DNA of 64,000 bases. Source: CAWBOY01 sp963790585 (lineage in GTDB: Bacteria > Planctomycetota > Planctomycetia > Gemmatales > Gemmataceae). This document shows, in pieces, positions 46,606 to 55,070 of this stretch. The stretch is taken from positions 62,001 through 126,000 of the forward strand of contig CAWBOY010000001.1 in assembly GCA_963790585.1 (NCBI GenBank). Direction: 5' to 3'. The stretch's first letter is position 1. Each line of letters opens with the position of its first letter. The notes beneath the pieces are model-generated. The model was not told the DNA's origin and did no database searches. It saw nothing but the letters and a program-made list of their open reading frames with translations. The position numbers and the translations under genes are program-made.

Positions 46606-46934
46606 AACCTCCAGCCCGTCATTCCTTCGACGTTTTCGGAGTTGAGTTCTCCAGCTTTCTGCATTTTCTTCGGCCCAATTAAGCAGGTTCTCTGTTGGGC
46701 TATTGTAGTTCGGCGGTCGTAGGAAGGACTATGGTCGGCGGCGATTTCTTTCTCGCTCCTGGCCATCCTCCCGCGGCGTTTGTTCGAGGTCTTCGCGGCG
46801 CATGCGAGCCAGTTCGTCCCTAAACTCTCGCTCCATCGGATCATTCGGATCGAGGTGCCCGGAGAAATTTAAGATACGAGTTCTCTGCCGGTGAGATCGA
46901 GGAGGCTGCTACGTTCAGCGTCCCGTCAATAAAT
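46606..46934. other. 329-base gap with possible gene remnant
   Basis: No full gene is seen. On the minus strand 46729-46836 encodes MEREFRDELARMRREDLEQT and a short basic tail, preceded in the same frame by ILNFSGHLDPNDP; a neighbouring frame just upstream reads ERSSLLDLTGREL. The composition is protein-like and the two pieces could be one short gene broken by an indel near 46880, but the family is unknown. Confidence 0.3.
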
Positions 46935-47258
46935 CTACAGTAGCATGTCATAGATTTGATCGAGGGTTGCCGCATCGAGGATCCCTATTGGCCTGAGACA
47001 ATTTCGCTTATCGAGAGTGCGCATTTGGAAAACAAGTGCGACTGAGGTGGCGGTAAGTCCATTTAGGCCATTGGGTTGAATGACCAAAGTGCCGCCAAAT
47101 CGGGTTGTGCCCAATTGGCTGGTCAAAGGAACGATCAACGTCGTCGGAAGCGAGTTGTTAAAGGCCAGTTCTTGCAAAATGACGGCGGGCCGTTCTCCTG
47201 TCTGGGCATGGCCAGGCGCAGGTGGAATGAGCATCCGCCAAATTTCACCTTTCTTCAT
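46935..47258 (-). CDS. PemK/MazF family endoribonuclease toxin
   Basis: 107 residues, normal length. MKKGEIWRMLIPPAPGHAQT, GERPAVILQELAFN, TTLIVPLTSQLGTTRFGG and ALVFQMRTLDKRNCLRPIGI match the SH3-like MazF barrel, with the conserved Arg of GERPAVI and the QMRTLDK strand used in RNA cleavage. It overlaps the antitoxin gene upstream by 14 bases. The toxin appears intact. Confidence 0.9.
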   Translation of the reverse strand: MKKGEIWRMLIPPAPGHAQTGERPAVILQELAFNNSLPTTLIVPLTSQLGTTRFGGTLVIQPNGLNGLTATSVALVFQMRTLDKRNCLRPIGILDAATLDQIYDMLL

Positions 47259-47460
47259 TGGCTTCCATCTCCGCCGCTAGACGCTCGACCATTTCGATAG
47301 TGCCCGCGCCAGCGCGCTCCCAGTCATCAAATTCCGCCTGCAAATCCGGCGGGATCTCTGTCGCGTCGTCGAGATGTATCGAAACGTGCGCCCCTTCGGG
47401 CAACGGTGAAACGGGTACGACGACGCCGTTCGTCACGATGCCAGAAACGATGGTGGTCAT
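47245..47460 (-). CDS. Antitoxin of the MazF-type toxin
   Basis: 71 residues: MTTIVSGIVTNGVVVPVSPL and PEGAHVSIHLDDATEIPPDL form a small beta-barrel domain of the AF2212/AbrB kind, followed by an acidic helix (EFDDWERAGAGTIEMVERLA) that should bind MazF, and the tail AEMEANEER. About 62 N-terminal residues and the region upstream of the ATG are nearly identical to the antitoxin at 47963-48322, showing a duplication. The first gene of the pair and overlapping the toxin, as usual. Confidence 0.85.
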   Translation of the reverse strand: MTTIVSGIVTNGVVVPVSPLPEGAHVSIHLDDATEIPPDLQAEFDDWERAGAGTIEMVERLAAEMEANEER

Positions 47461-47579
47461 GGATCATCCCTCCTTCCGGCGTTCATTGTAACGAGCTGAT
47501 TAGGGCGGCGGTATATGGCTGAAGGCGGGATGCGGTGATCGAGGTTCCCACATTCCATCGCCGATCCCCATGTCCAGCT

Positions 47580-47966
47580 TCACCACCGGCGGATGATGCC
47601 ATACGGGTCCAAGGCGACGTCCGTGCTAACGATGGGGACTGATTCGACCAGCGCCTGTGCTACCAAGAGGCGATCGAACGGGTCTTTGTGGTGCTTCGGC
47701 AACGAAGTCAACAGACTCGTGTGGCTTGTCAGAATGTGCAGAATCTCGAAGTCGTTGCCGATGATACCGCGCTGCATGAAGTCGTCATACGGTGCGAATA
47801 GCTCGAGTTTTGTCAAACCTACCTTGATGGCGATCTCCCAATAGCTGACCGGACTAATGAGGATGTCATTCGCTGGGTCTTCGATGAGAGCTTTCGCAAC
47901 CGTGCTCAATTGGGCATCATTCAGGACGAACCACAAAAATGTGTGCGTGTCCAGTAGGAGCCTCAT
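47580..47966 (-). CDS. VapC family PIN-domain ribonuclease toxin
   Basis: 128 residues. The PIN acidic residues are complete: MRLLLDTHTFLWFVLND, ISPVSYWEIAIKVGLTKL, KDPFDRLLVAQALVESVPIV and STDVALDPYGI. This is the Sll0205-like subgroup usually paired with Phd-type antitoxins. It overlaps the antitoxin gene by 4 bases (ATGA at 47963-47966). Intact and probably active, in contrast to the broken VapC near the 16S gene. Confidence 0.92.
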   Translation of the reverse strand: MRLLLDTHTFLWFVLNDAQLSTVAKALIEDPANDILISPVSYWEIAIKVGLTKLELFAPYDDFMQRGIIGNDFEILHILTSHTSLLTSLPKHHKDPFDRLLVAQALVESVPIVSTDVALDPYGIIRRW

Positions 47967-48322
47967 TCCATGTACTCCGCGAATTCTTTGAGATGCTCAT
48001 CATCGTCGGCCACGATGACGAGCATTCCTTGGCAATTACCGGCTTTGCGAGGCTGGCGCTGTGGCTTTTCCTCTAAAAGATCTCGTACGACAGGTTTCTC
48101 GTCTTGGGAAATGAGATGCTGCTCGCCCGGCTCCTCCCCTAGACGCTCGACCATTTCGATGGTGCCCGCGCCAGCGCGCTCCCAGTCATCAAATTCCGCC
48201 TGCAAATCCGGCGGGATCTCCGTCACGTCGTCGAGATGTATCGCAACGTGCGCGCCTTCGGGCAACGGCGAAATGGGTACGACGACGCCGTTGGTAACGA
48301 TGCCTGAAATGATGGTGGTCAT
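47963..48322 (-). CDS. Chimeric antitoxin: MazE-like N-terminus fused to a Phd-type C-terminus
   Basis: 119 residues. Residues 1-62 (MTTIISGIVTNGVVVPISPL to GTIEMVERL) differ only at a few positions from the MazF antitoxin at 47245-47460. From about residue 66 the sequence changes to HLISQDEKPVVRDLLEEKPQ, RQPRKAGNCQGMLVIVADDD and EHLKEFAEYME, which looks like the C-terminal half of planctomycete Phd/YefM antitoxins, the half that wraps the VapC toxin. The Phd DNA-binding N-terminus is gone. The upstream promoter region (48323-48360) is also a near copy of that at 47461-47500. It overlaps vapC by 4 bases. Confidence 0.85.
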   Translation of the reverse strand: MTTIISGIVTNGVVVPISPLPEGAHVAIHLDDVTEIPPDLQAEFDDWERAGAGTIEMVERLGEEPGEQHLISQDEKPVVRDLLEEKPQRQPRKAGNCQGMLVIVADDDEHLKEFAEYME

Positions 48323-48450
48323 GGATCATCCCTCCTTCTGGCGTTTATTGTAACGAGCCGTTCAAGGCGACGGTAAGCGCAAATTGAACCCTGAGGTCTT
48401 ACATTAAAGTCCGAGTGTGCTGAGTCAGAAATTCGTGTATGAGGTTTGCC

Positions 48451-48538
48451 AGCCGTGACCGGGGTCGGAGTACCGACCCCGGTTCTTTAGAATCGCTAAG
48501 GCCATTCCGGGTTCGGAGTACCGACCCCGGCCACGGCT
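48451..48538. repeat. Nested palindrome, family A (copy 3)
   Basis: Outer arms begin AGCCGTG at 48451 and end CACGGCT at 48538; each arm carries the 10-bp inner palindrome CCGGGGTCGG-AGTA-CCGACCCCGG. Here the inner spacer of the left arm is inverted relative to copy 1 (AGTA for TACT). It lies between the MmeI-like gene and the chimeric antitoxin and may end the former's transcript. Confidence 0.82.
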
Positions 48539-48549
48539 GCCCGCGTGCG

Positions 48550-51301
48550 TCATTTGCTCTTTCGCCTCTTCGGCTCCTTCAACCCGGCGGTCAATGGCGC
48601 GGTGAGCTTCTCGTAGAGAGCGAACAGGAATTCGACGCGCTCACGGTCCGAATCGAACGGCTTGGCTCGATAGCAGGCGTCGACGGCTCGATCAAGCGCT
48701 ACATGGGCCTTTACCAGGTTCGTGGGCATAGTTAGCGGGTCATATAGGTCGGCCAAGCTGGAATCGGGATGGGCCGCTCGCGCGTCGAGTACCGCTTGGC
48801 CCTTGGCCTCGACGGCGGCTTTTTGTTTGTCTGTCGGCGCTTCGGGCCAGGGGTAGTTGTTGTAGACGAGCTTAGCTGAGTAGCGGTAGTCGGATTTCAA
48901 ACGGCCACACACCAACCGAACCCAAGCCATGTGCATTGTCGACGATAATACACCGAAATGAAACCGCGTAATATCCGTATTGATGAAACAGAGGTCGCTG
49001 ATCATGGTTTCGGGCTCCATGAAGCCAATCGGGATATATTTTCGGCGCTCAGAGGATACCTTTGGTATGACGACGAAGCTCTTTTTTGGCATATTTTCGA
49101 CGTGAAAGCGTGTCGGTGTCACTGCCAGCTTTTGGGTCGTGCGCTCTTGCTGGCTAGACGGAACTGGCGAACGGCTTCGACGCGCTTCATAACTTCAGGC
49201 ATTTGCCGAAGTTCGTTCGGCTCGCAATCTCCGAGCCAGAGGCACCAACGCTCCCAGCCATTTAGAAACTCGGCCGAACCAAGCCAGCGTCGAAACAACT
49301 TTTTTGAGTTGGGTTCCTTGCGAATAAACTCATTCCGTTCCTCGGTAGTAAACAGATAATTGCCATCGTCTATGGGCTTATTGCCAATGCCTACTTCAGG
49401 CACGTCACAGATTGGCTTACTTCGATTTAGAATTACAGTCTCCGGCCCTTCCACTAAATACGGACTGATTTGCTTTGCCGGAATGACTGTTGGATTCTCA
49501 TCGTCCGTGTCGTAATCAAATATCCGTTTGCCCGGTGGATCGGCTTGACTGAAGCCGATAATGACGACATGGACATGAGCCTTGCCGCGTGCCTCGCTCT
49601 GCCAGGAAAATGTTCTATGCGCAAAGCGAATATGAATGCCGCGACGAAATAATTCGCTCCAAAGAACTCCGACCTGTTCTCCTTGCGTAATGCTATTCGT
49701 CGAGACAAAAGCAACGGGAACAGGTGATCCTTTCACATACTCCGTCGCCTTGAAATACCACCCGCACACATAGTCCAGTAACCCTGCATTCTTCACATTC
49801 GTGGCCATTGCCATGAGATCGGCTCGTTGCTCGGCGTCCTGATACTTTGCCCCCACAAACGGCGGATTCCCCATCACATACGAGCACTTCTCGGGCTTCA
49901 GCACATCCCGCCAATCGATTCGTAAAGCATTGGCATTCCTGATCGTCGCGCTCTTCTTCAACGGCAAGCGCACGAAGTATTGGCCAAAGGCTTCCGAGAG
50001 CCTCTGGTTCATTTGGTGATCGACGAGCCAAAGGGCGACCTCGGCGATGCGGGCGGGGAATTCGTTGATCTCGATGCCATACATTGCGTCTACATCTACC
50101 CGTGAGAACGTGTGAATGTTGAGCATCTGTTGATTGCCGTGGAGGATCTTGAGCACGTCAATTTCCAGGAGGCGGAGCTCGCGATAGGTGACGACGAGGA
50201 AGTTACCGCAGCCGCAGGCTGGATCGAAGAAAGTGAGGGTGCCGAGCTTCTCGTGAAACTCCGCTAGCCTTTTCTTGTTGGTTTTGATCGATTCAAACTC
50301 GGCGCGCAGGTCATCAAGAAAGAGCGATCGGACCAGTTTGAGAATGTCGCGCTCCGACGTGTAGTGGGCTCCAACTTGCCGTCGTTCGCGCGGCTCCATG
50401 ACGCTCTGGAACAATGAGCCAAAAACAGCGGGCGAGATACGGCTCCAGTCAAAGCGGCAACACGCGAGGAGCCGGTTGCGCATGTCGCGATTGAAGTCGG
50501 CGAAGCCGAGCGCTTCCGCAAACAGATCGCCGTTGACGTAAGGTAGTTCAGCCAACTCTTCCAACAGGTTTTTCTGGCGCCGTTCAGGCGAAGTGTTGAG
50601 CACCTGGAAGAGGCGCCTAATTGACCGCCGAGGTCGGAGCCATCCGGGCGCGTGTGGTTCTCGACGAAGAGCGTGAAAGCGTTGCGCTCAAACAGGCCGG
50701 TATCCTCGGCGAAGAGGCAAAACAAGACGCGGACGAGAAAGCGTTCGAGATCGTGACCGGAATAGCCGCCCTCTTTGAGGGCGTCGTGCAATTCACCGAG
50801 CAACTCGACGGCTCGAATATTGATCGGATCTTCCACGTCGAGCTTATGCTGCTGGTAGCCCGGAATGAATGCAAAGGAATCGACGTGGCGATGAAACTCA
50901 TCGAGAGGAAATTCGGTGGTGATGCCTTCTTCTAGATCGTGCATCGCGATGCGGGCGAAATCGCTGACGATGACGTAGCGTGGGATCTCGTCGTCGCGGC
51001 CTTCGCTTTTCAGCGCCTGGATGTAATCCATGGCTTGCGCCCCAGCCTTGTCCAGCGACTTCCCCCTGCTTTTGTGTTCGACAAGCAAGGTGGCTTTCCA
51101 AAATAAATCGATAAAGCCCCACTGGCCGGAGATTTTCTTGACCGGCTCCTCAAAACTGGCGACAGTGCGGCGCTTGATTCCGAAGACGGCGAAAAACGCG
51201 TCCCAAAAGGACTTGGCCTCCGCGTCCTCGCGTGAGACGCCCGCCCACTCCTTGGCAAAGGCCACGGCATTATGACGTATCTCGTTCCAAGAAATAGGCA
51301 T
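48550..51301 (-). CDS. MmeI-like (type IIL) restriction-modification enzyme with two apparent frameshifts
   Basis: Starts at ATG 51301 (MPISWNEIRHNAVAFAKEWA). The N-terminal nuclease shows D-x9-E-x-K exactly as in MmeI (IDLFWKATLLVEHKSRGKS). The frame breaks near 50613 (GGQLG then RLFQVLNTSPERRQKN; one C missing would restore it). The methylase part has motif I FDPACGCGNFLVV and motif IV NPPFVGAKYQ (adenine-N6 type). A second break near 49140 leads into a frame reading VTPTRFHVENMPKKSFVVIP, then DYRYSAKLVYNNYPWP and the C-terminal helices to 48550, the target-recognition and spacing region. Joined length about 916 residues, the family norm. One polypeptide cuts and methylates; no separate specificity gene is needed. 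Confidence 0.85.
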
Positions 51302-51761
51302 GCGCAGCTCTCACAGAACTCGATTGTGCGATGACGAGTGTTTTACCATATTTTACTTCACCATGCCGAGCGCATTCCTGACGTGCGGGGCGGTCACACG
51401 TCGAGCAGATTCGTTCAGGGGTTGTGTGTGTCGCGCGCAACGAATTTGGTTGCCTGTTATCCGGTTGTGTTATGGAACGCGAAGGGGCTGCGACGCCTCC
51501 CGGGATGCAAGGGAGGTTGTCCGTGGATTTGTTTGCATCTCGCCCCCCAGCCGCGCCGCAATGCCAATAATGCCATCCTGTTAGAGCACAGGGGCGCTGT
51601 GCAAACGGACGTGCTGTTTTTTGCATCTCGGGGGTGCTTCCAGGTGTCGCAAGGGGGGATTCTTCGGCAACTGCGGAGGTGGCCTATTTTCGTTCGGTGG
51701 GGTTACGTGGGGGTCGAATGAAACGAATTCCCGTTGTTACCTCTCACTCACGCCAATTGAA
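51302..51761. other. 460-base gap without recognised gene
   Basis: No credible open frame, tRNA or known RNA is seen. TTTTACCATATTTTACTTCACC at 51340-51361 contains an AT-rich stretch that may be the promoter of the restriction-modification gene. Two G-rich runs (51598, 51650) and the word TTGCATCTCG twice (51532 and 51621) are present. A non-coding RNA cannot be excluded. Confidence 0.4.
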
Positions 51762-51895
51762 CTAGTGCCCCGTCTAGACTAAATTTACGGGTGGCACAGA
51801 CATTCCTGTCTGTGCAGCAAAAGGCACATTCGTCGGTTCCCGCACAGACAGGAATGTCTGTGCCACCCGTAAATTTAGTCTGGACGGAGCACTAG
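51762..51895. repeat. 134-bp palindromic element, family C (copy 2)
   Basis: Same length and centre as copy 1 (26615-26748). Arms of 52 bases pair with two mismatches; termini CTAGTGC and GCACTAG. Translated frames through it (for example RVAQTFLSVREPTNVPF) are artefacts of the repeat. Confidence 0.88.
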
Positions 51896-51935
51896 GCCGT
51901 CCAAATGCATTCGGGTGGGTGGTCCGTAGGAGTTC

Positions 51936-51958
51936 TGTGTGTGTGTGTGTGCGCGCGC
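51936..51958. repeat. TG/CG dinucleotide microsatellite
   Basis: A run of TG repeats passing into GC repeats ends 11 bases before the proB stop codon. Such a run could vary in length, but it is outside any gene. Confidence 0.7.
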
Positions 51959-51969
51959 AATGCAATCTA

Positions 51970-53112
51970 TTACTCCATCACGACCAGGTTGTCGCGGTGG
52001 ACCATTTCTTCATAGGGCGCGGAGCCGAGGATCTCGCGGATCTGTTCGGTCCGCAGGCCGCGGACGCGGTCGGCTACGGTTGAGGCGTAGTTTGTCAGGC
52101 CTCGGGCGAATTCGGCGCCGTCGGGGCCTGTCAGCGTTACCACGTCGCCTTTGCCGAAGGTTCCAGAAATTTGGACGACACCGATCGGCAGGAGGCTCTT
52201 GCCTTGGTCGCGGACGGCGCGGCGGGCGCCTTCGTCGACGACGAGACGGCCTTTGGGGCGGGCGGTGTAGCCGAGCCAACGTTTCCAGGCTGGCAGGGTA
52301 TTGCTATGAGGGAGAAAGAGTGTGCCGACCGGTTCGCAGCGGAAGATCTCGTCGAGGATGCCTTCGCGGCTGCCGTTGGCCAAGATGACCGATTCGCCGG
52401 CGACGGTTGCCAGGCGCGCGGCCCGGAGCTTGCTTCGCATGCCTCCCGAACCGAGCGTGCTGCGACTGCTGCCGGCGCGGTCGAGAACGGAGCCATCGAT
52501 TATGGGAACGGTCGGGACGACTTGGGCGTTCGGATCCTTGGCGGGGTCGGTTGAATAGAGGCCATCGACGACGCTGAGCAGGATCAGGAGCGGCGCTTGA
52601 ATCAGGTTCGTGACCATGGCCGCGAGGTGGTCGTTGTCGCCGAAGCGGATTTCGGCGACGCTGACCGTGTCGTTTTCATTGATGATCGGTAGGCAGTTCC
52701 ATTCGAAGAGGCTTAGAATAGTATTGCGTACATTGAGGTAGCGCGATCGGCTGTCGAAATCGCTGGCTGTGAGAAGCACTTGAGCGGTCGGCGTGCCGTG
52801 TTTAGCGAGGCAATCTTCGTAGACGCGCATGAGCAAGGCTTGCCCGATGGCGGCGCAGGCTTGGAGTTGGCGCAAATCCGTGGGCCGCTTGCCGAGAGCC
52901 AGACGACCGACGCCGGCGCCGATGGCGCCCGAAGTCACGAGCGCGACCTTGCGGCCGCTGGCGCGAAGGCGTTGGAGCTGATCGGCCAAAATCTGCATCC
53001 GAGCCGGCTCGAGTGTGCCGTCTTCGCGGGTCAACACGTTTGTGCCGACTTTGACGACGACGGTATGGGCGAGGGCCATGACTTCTTGGCGAACGGGATC
53101 GATCACGCTCAC
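51970..53112 (-). CDS. proB: Glutamate 5-kinase
   Basis: 380 residues with the amino-acid kinase fold and a C-terminal PUA domain. VVVKVGTNVLTREDGTLEPA, KVALVTSGAIGAGVGRL, LPIINENDTVSVAEIRFGDN and GSGGMRSKLRAARLATVAG are diagnostic; the PUA part is near KGRLVVDEGARRAVRDQGKS. It phosphorylates glutamate in the first step of proline synthesis and is usually feedback-inhibited by proline. The start is GTG at 53112 (GTGAGCGTGATC). proA is not in the window. Confidence 0.95.
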   Translation of the reverse strand: MSVIDPVRQEVMALAHTVVVKVGTNVLTREDGTLEPARMQILADQLQRLRASGRKVALVTSGAIGAGVGRLALGKRPTDLRQLQACAAIGQALLMRVYEDCLAKHGTPTAQVLLTASDFDSRSRYLNVRNTILSLFEWNCLPIINENDTVSVAEIRFGDNDHLAAMVTNLIQAPLLILLSVVDGLYSTDPAKDPNAQVVPTVPIIDGSVLDRAGSSRSTLGSGGMRSKLRAARLATVAGESVILANGSREGILDEIFRCEPVGTLFLPHSNTLPAWKRWLGYTARPKGRLVVDEGARRAVRDQGKSLLPIGVVQISGTFGKGDVVTLTGPDGAEFARGLTNYASTVADRVRGLRTEQIREILGSAPYEEMVHRDNLVVME

Positions 53113-53415
53113 GGGTCCAATTCCCTTCGGAGAAGAAGCACGCGAATTTGCGAAAATTGCTAAACTTCGGCGCGGTCCGGAACGTCTTTAGTTTATGGAT
53201 GGGAAAAGGATGGCGAGGAAAAGCGCTGGAGGGGCTCTTTCTCCGTGCGCGGAAATCGGACGTTTTGTCCTTTGAAGCCGAGTCTGCAACCTTTATACTC
53301 GGATTGAGAATTGCGGGATCGGAAGAGAGGGATGGGTAGTGTCTTTGAGGTAAGCGATGCGGCGGCTAATACTTAGCCGCTCACAGAATCAGGCGTCTCC
53401 GACGGGAGGTGTGTC
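53113..53415. other. 303-base gap between proB and the S41 protease gene
   Basis: Divergent intergenic region. No gene or hairpin of note; it must contain promoters for both flanking genes. GGGAGG at 53404-53409 is the ribosome binding site of the downstream gene. Confidence 0.5.
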
Positions 53416-55056
53416 TTGCGGTCGATCAACCTGCAATGCCGCTGGAGTTCTCACCTCTTACTCGTCGGTTTATTCTACTTTTCCACCGCGCTCAACGCCG
53501 AATCAAGCCGACCTGATGCCAAGCGTCTCGCTATCGAAGCGGAGAAGGCTGGGCGCTGGGAAGAAGCTTGCCGGTATTACGAAGAAGCCCTCAAACAAGC
53601 TCGTAACCAGTTAGACTGCAAAGAAGGCCTGCTGCGCTGCACGAGGCGCGCGAATCAATTGCATCGCCTGCGCGACGCGACCTACGCGTCTGTTCTGCAG
53701 CAGCTCACGCCATCGCAAGCGCTCGACATCTACGATCAGGTCCTTCGTGTCGTCACTTTGGCCTATATCGATCCGGCCAAGGTAGACATCGCTCAACTAT
53801 TCCAGCATGGCATCGAAGAGGCGAAGTTCGCACTCGAGTCCGAGCTGTTCGTTCAAGAATACCTTCCCAAGGTGAAAGCGACGATCCTGGATCGCTGCAA
53901 GCAACGCCTGGCGGACTTGGCGCGCACCAAACTGGACGCGCGAACCGATCTGCGGCAGTACCTTGCGTTGGCGCGTGAACAGGTGCAGGCCGTGCTCGCC
54001 TCGCTCGAAGGCCGAGGGCTCGATTTGAAACCGCGCACGCGAGTCGCGCTCGTCATGGAGTTCGCCGCCGGAGCGTGTAACGGGCTGGATGAATACTCGC
54101 TCTTTTTTACGCCTGGTTCCATACAAGAGATGCGCCAAAAGTCGGCCGGTCCCGGGCTAGAGGTTATTGTCGGCAAGGACGGCCTGGAGATTTACCGAGT
54201 CTACCTGGATAGCGACGCTTACAAAACCAAGGGGCTGCAACCGGAACAACGTATCACTCGGATTGACGGGCAACTGACCGACGAGATGACTGCCGAGGCA
54301 GCGACCGAGCGCTTGCGCGGTGAAGAGGGAACGTCCGTCGCTCTGGAAGTGCGCAACCCAGACGAGGTAATGGGGCAAACTGTCCTACTTCAACGGCGCC
54401 GCTATGTCGTTCCTAGCGTCGAGAGCGGCATGCTTCGTATCTCCGGCGACATCGGCTATATTCGCATTTATCACTTTCAATCCTCGACGCCCCAAGAAGT
54501 CAAAGATGCGCTCCTCGATCTTCAGTCGCAAAAGTTCGGAGCCTTGATCCTCGATCTGCGTGGCAATCCTGGCGGTTCGTTCGATGCGGCGGTCAAGGTC
54601 GCCGAGCTATTCCTGAACGAAGGGATCATCGTCCACACGCAAGGTACCTTGGATAAGTTCAACGGCGCCATCGCGGCGGTCAAAGATCTCAATCCGCTTG
54701 TTCCGGCGTTGTTGCCTTTGCGTGTCTTGATCGACGGCAACACGGCCAGCGCTGCCGAGGTCCTCGCCGGCGCTCTCAAGGAGCGAAAGTTGACGCGGCT
54801 CGTGGGTGAGCCGAGCTACGGCAAGTGTACGATTCAGATTCCCTTCCTACTGAATAAGGCTCCCCTTCAGAAGCAGCCAGCCGGGGTTCGTCTCACGGTC
54901 GGTCGCTTCTCGGCAACGGGCAAATTCCTGGACGGCGGCCAAGGCATCGTCCCGCACGACAAGCAAGACAGCTTCAACGCATTGAATTTCGCCCGCGACG
55001 CGTTGCGGGAACTGACGATGAAAACGATGACGGTTCCGGTGATCTTGCCCCAATAG
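53416..55056 (+). CDS. S41 family (C-terminal processing) peptidase
   Basis: 546 residues starting at TTG 53416, chosen because GGGAGG lies 6 bases upstream and a signal peptide follows (HLLLVGLFYFSTALNAES). A helical N-terminal region contains a TPR-like segment (AGRWEEACRYYEEALKQARN). A PDZ domain (LEVIVGKDGLEIYRVYLDSD) precedes the protease core: GDIGYIRIYHFQSSTPQEV, the Ser in IDGNTASAAEVLAGALKE and the Lys in GEPSYGKCTIQI. Periplasmic. CtpA-like enzymes trim exported proteins. The next gene starts 14 bases on. Confidence 0.9.
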   Translation: MRSINLQCRWSSHLLLVGLFYFSTALNAESSRPDAKRLAIEAEKAGRWEEACRYYEEALKQARNQLDCKEGLLRCTRRANQLHRLRDATYASVLQQLTPSQALDIYDQVLRVVTLAYIDPAKVDIAQLFQHGIEEAKFALESELFVQEYLPKVKATILDRCKQRLADLARTKLDARTDLRQYLALAREQVQAVLASLEGRGLDLKPRTRVALVMEFAAGACNGLDEYSLFFTPGSIQEMRQKSAGPGLEVIVGKDGLEIYRVYLDSDAYKTKGLQPEQRITRIDGQLTDEMTAEAATERLRGEEGTSVALEVRNPDEVMGQTVLLQRRRYVVPSVESGMLRISGDIGYIRIYHFQSSTPQEVKDALLDLQSQKFGALILDLRGNPGGSFDAAVKVAELFLNEGIIVHTQGTLDKFNGAIAAVKDLNPLVPALLPLRVLIDGNTASAAEVLAGALKERKLTRLVGEPSYGKCTIQIPFLLNKAPLQKQPAGVRLTVGRFSATGKFLDGGQGIVPHDKQDSFNALNFARDALRELTMKTMTVPVILPQ

Positions 55057-55070
55057 GAAACCTGGCGCCT

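Noticed and set aside
47245..48365. Assembly duplication as cause of the two similar antitoxins
   Set aside because: The copies differ at scattered positions, have different C-termini and are followed by different toxins, so a simple assembly repeat does not explain them.
51774..51965. Open frame with FLSVREPTNVPF-type sequence
   Set aside because: It is a translation of the family C palindrome, not a gene.
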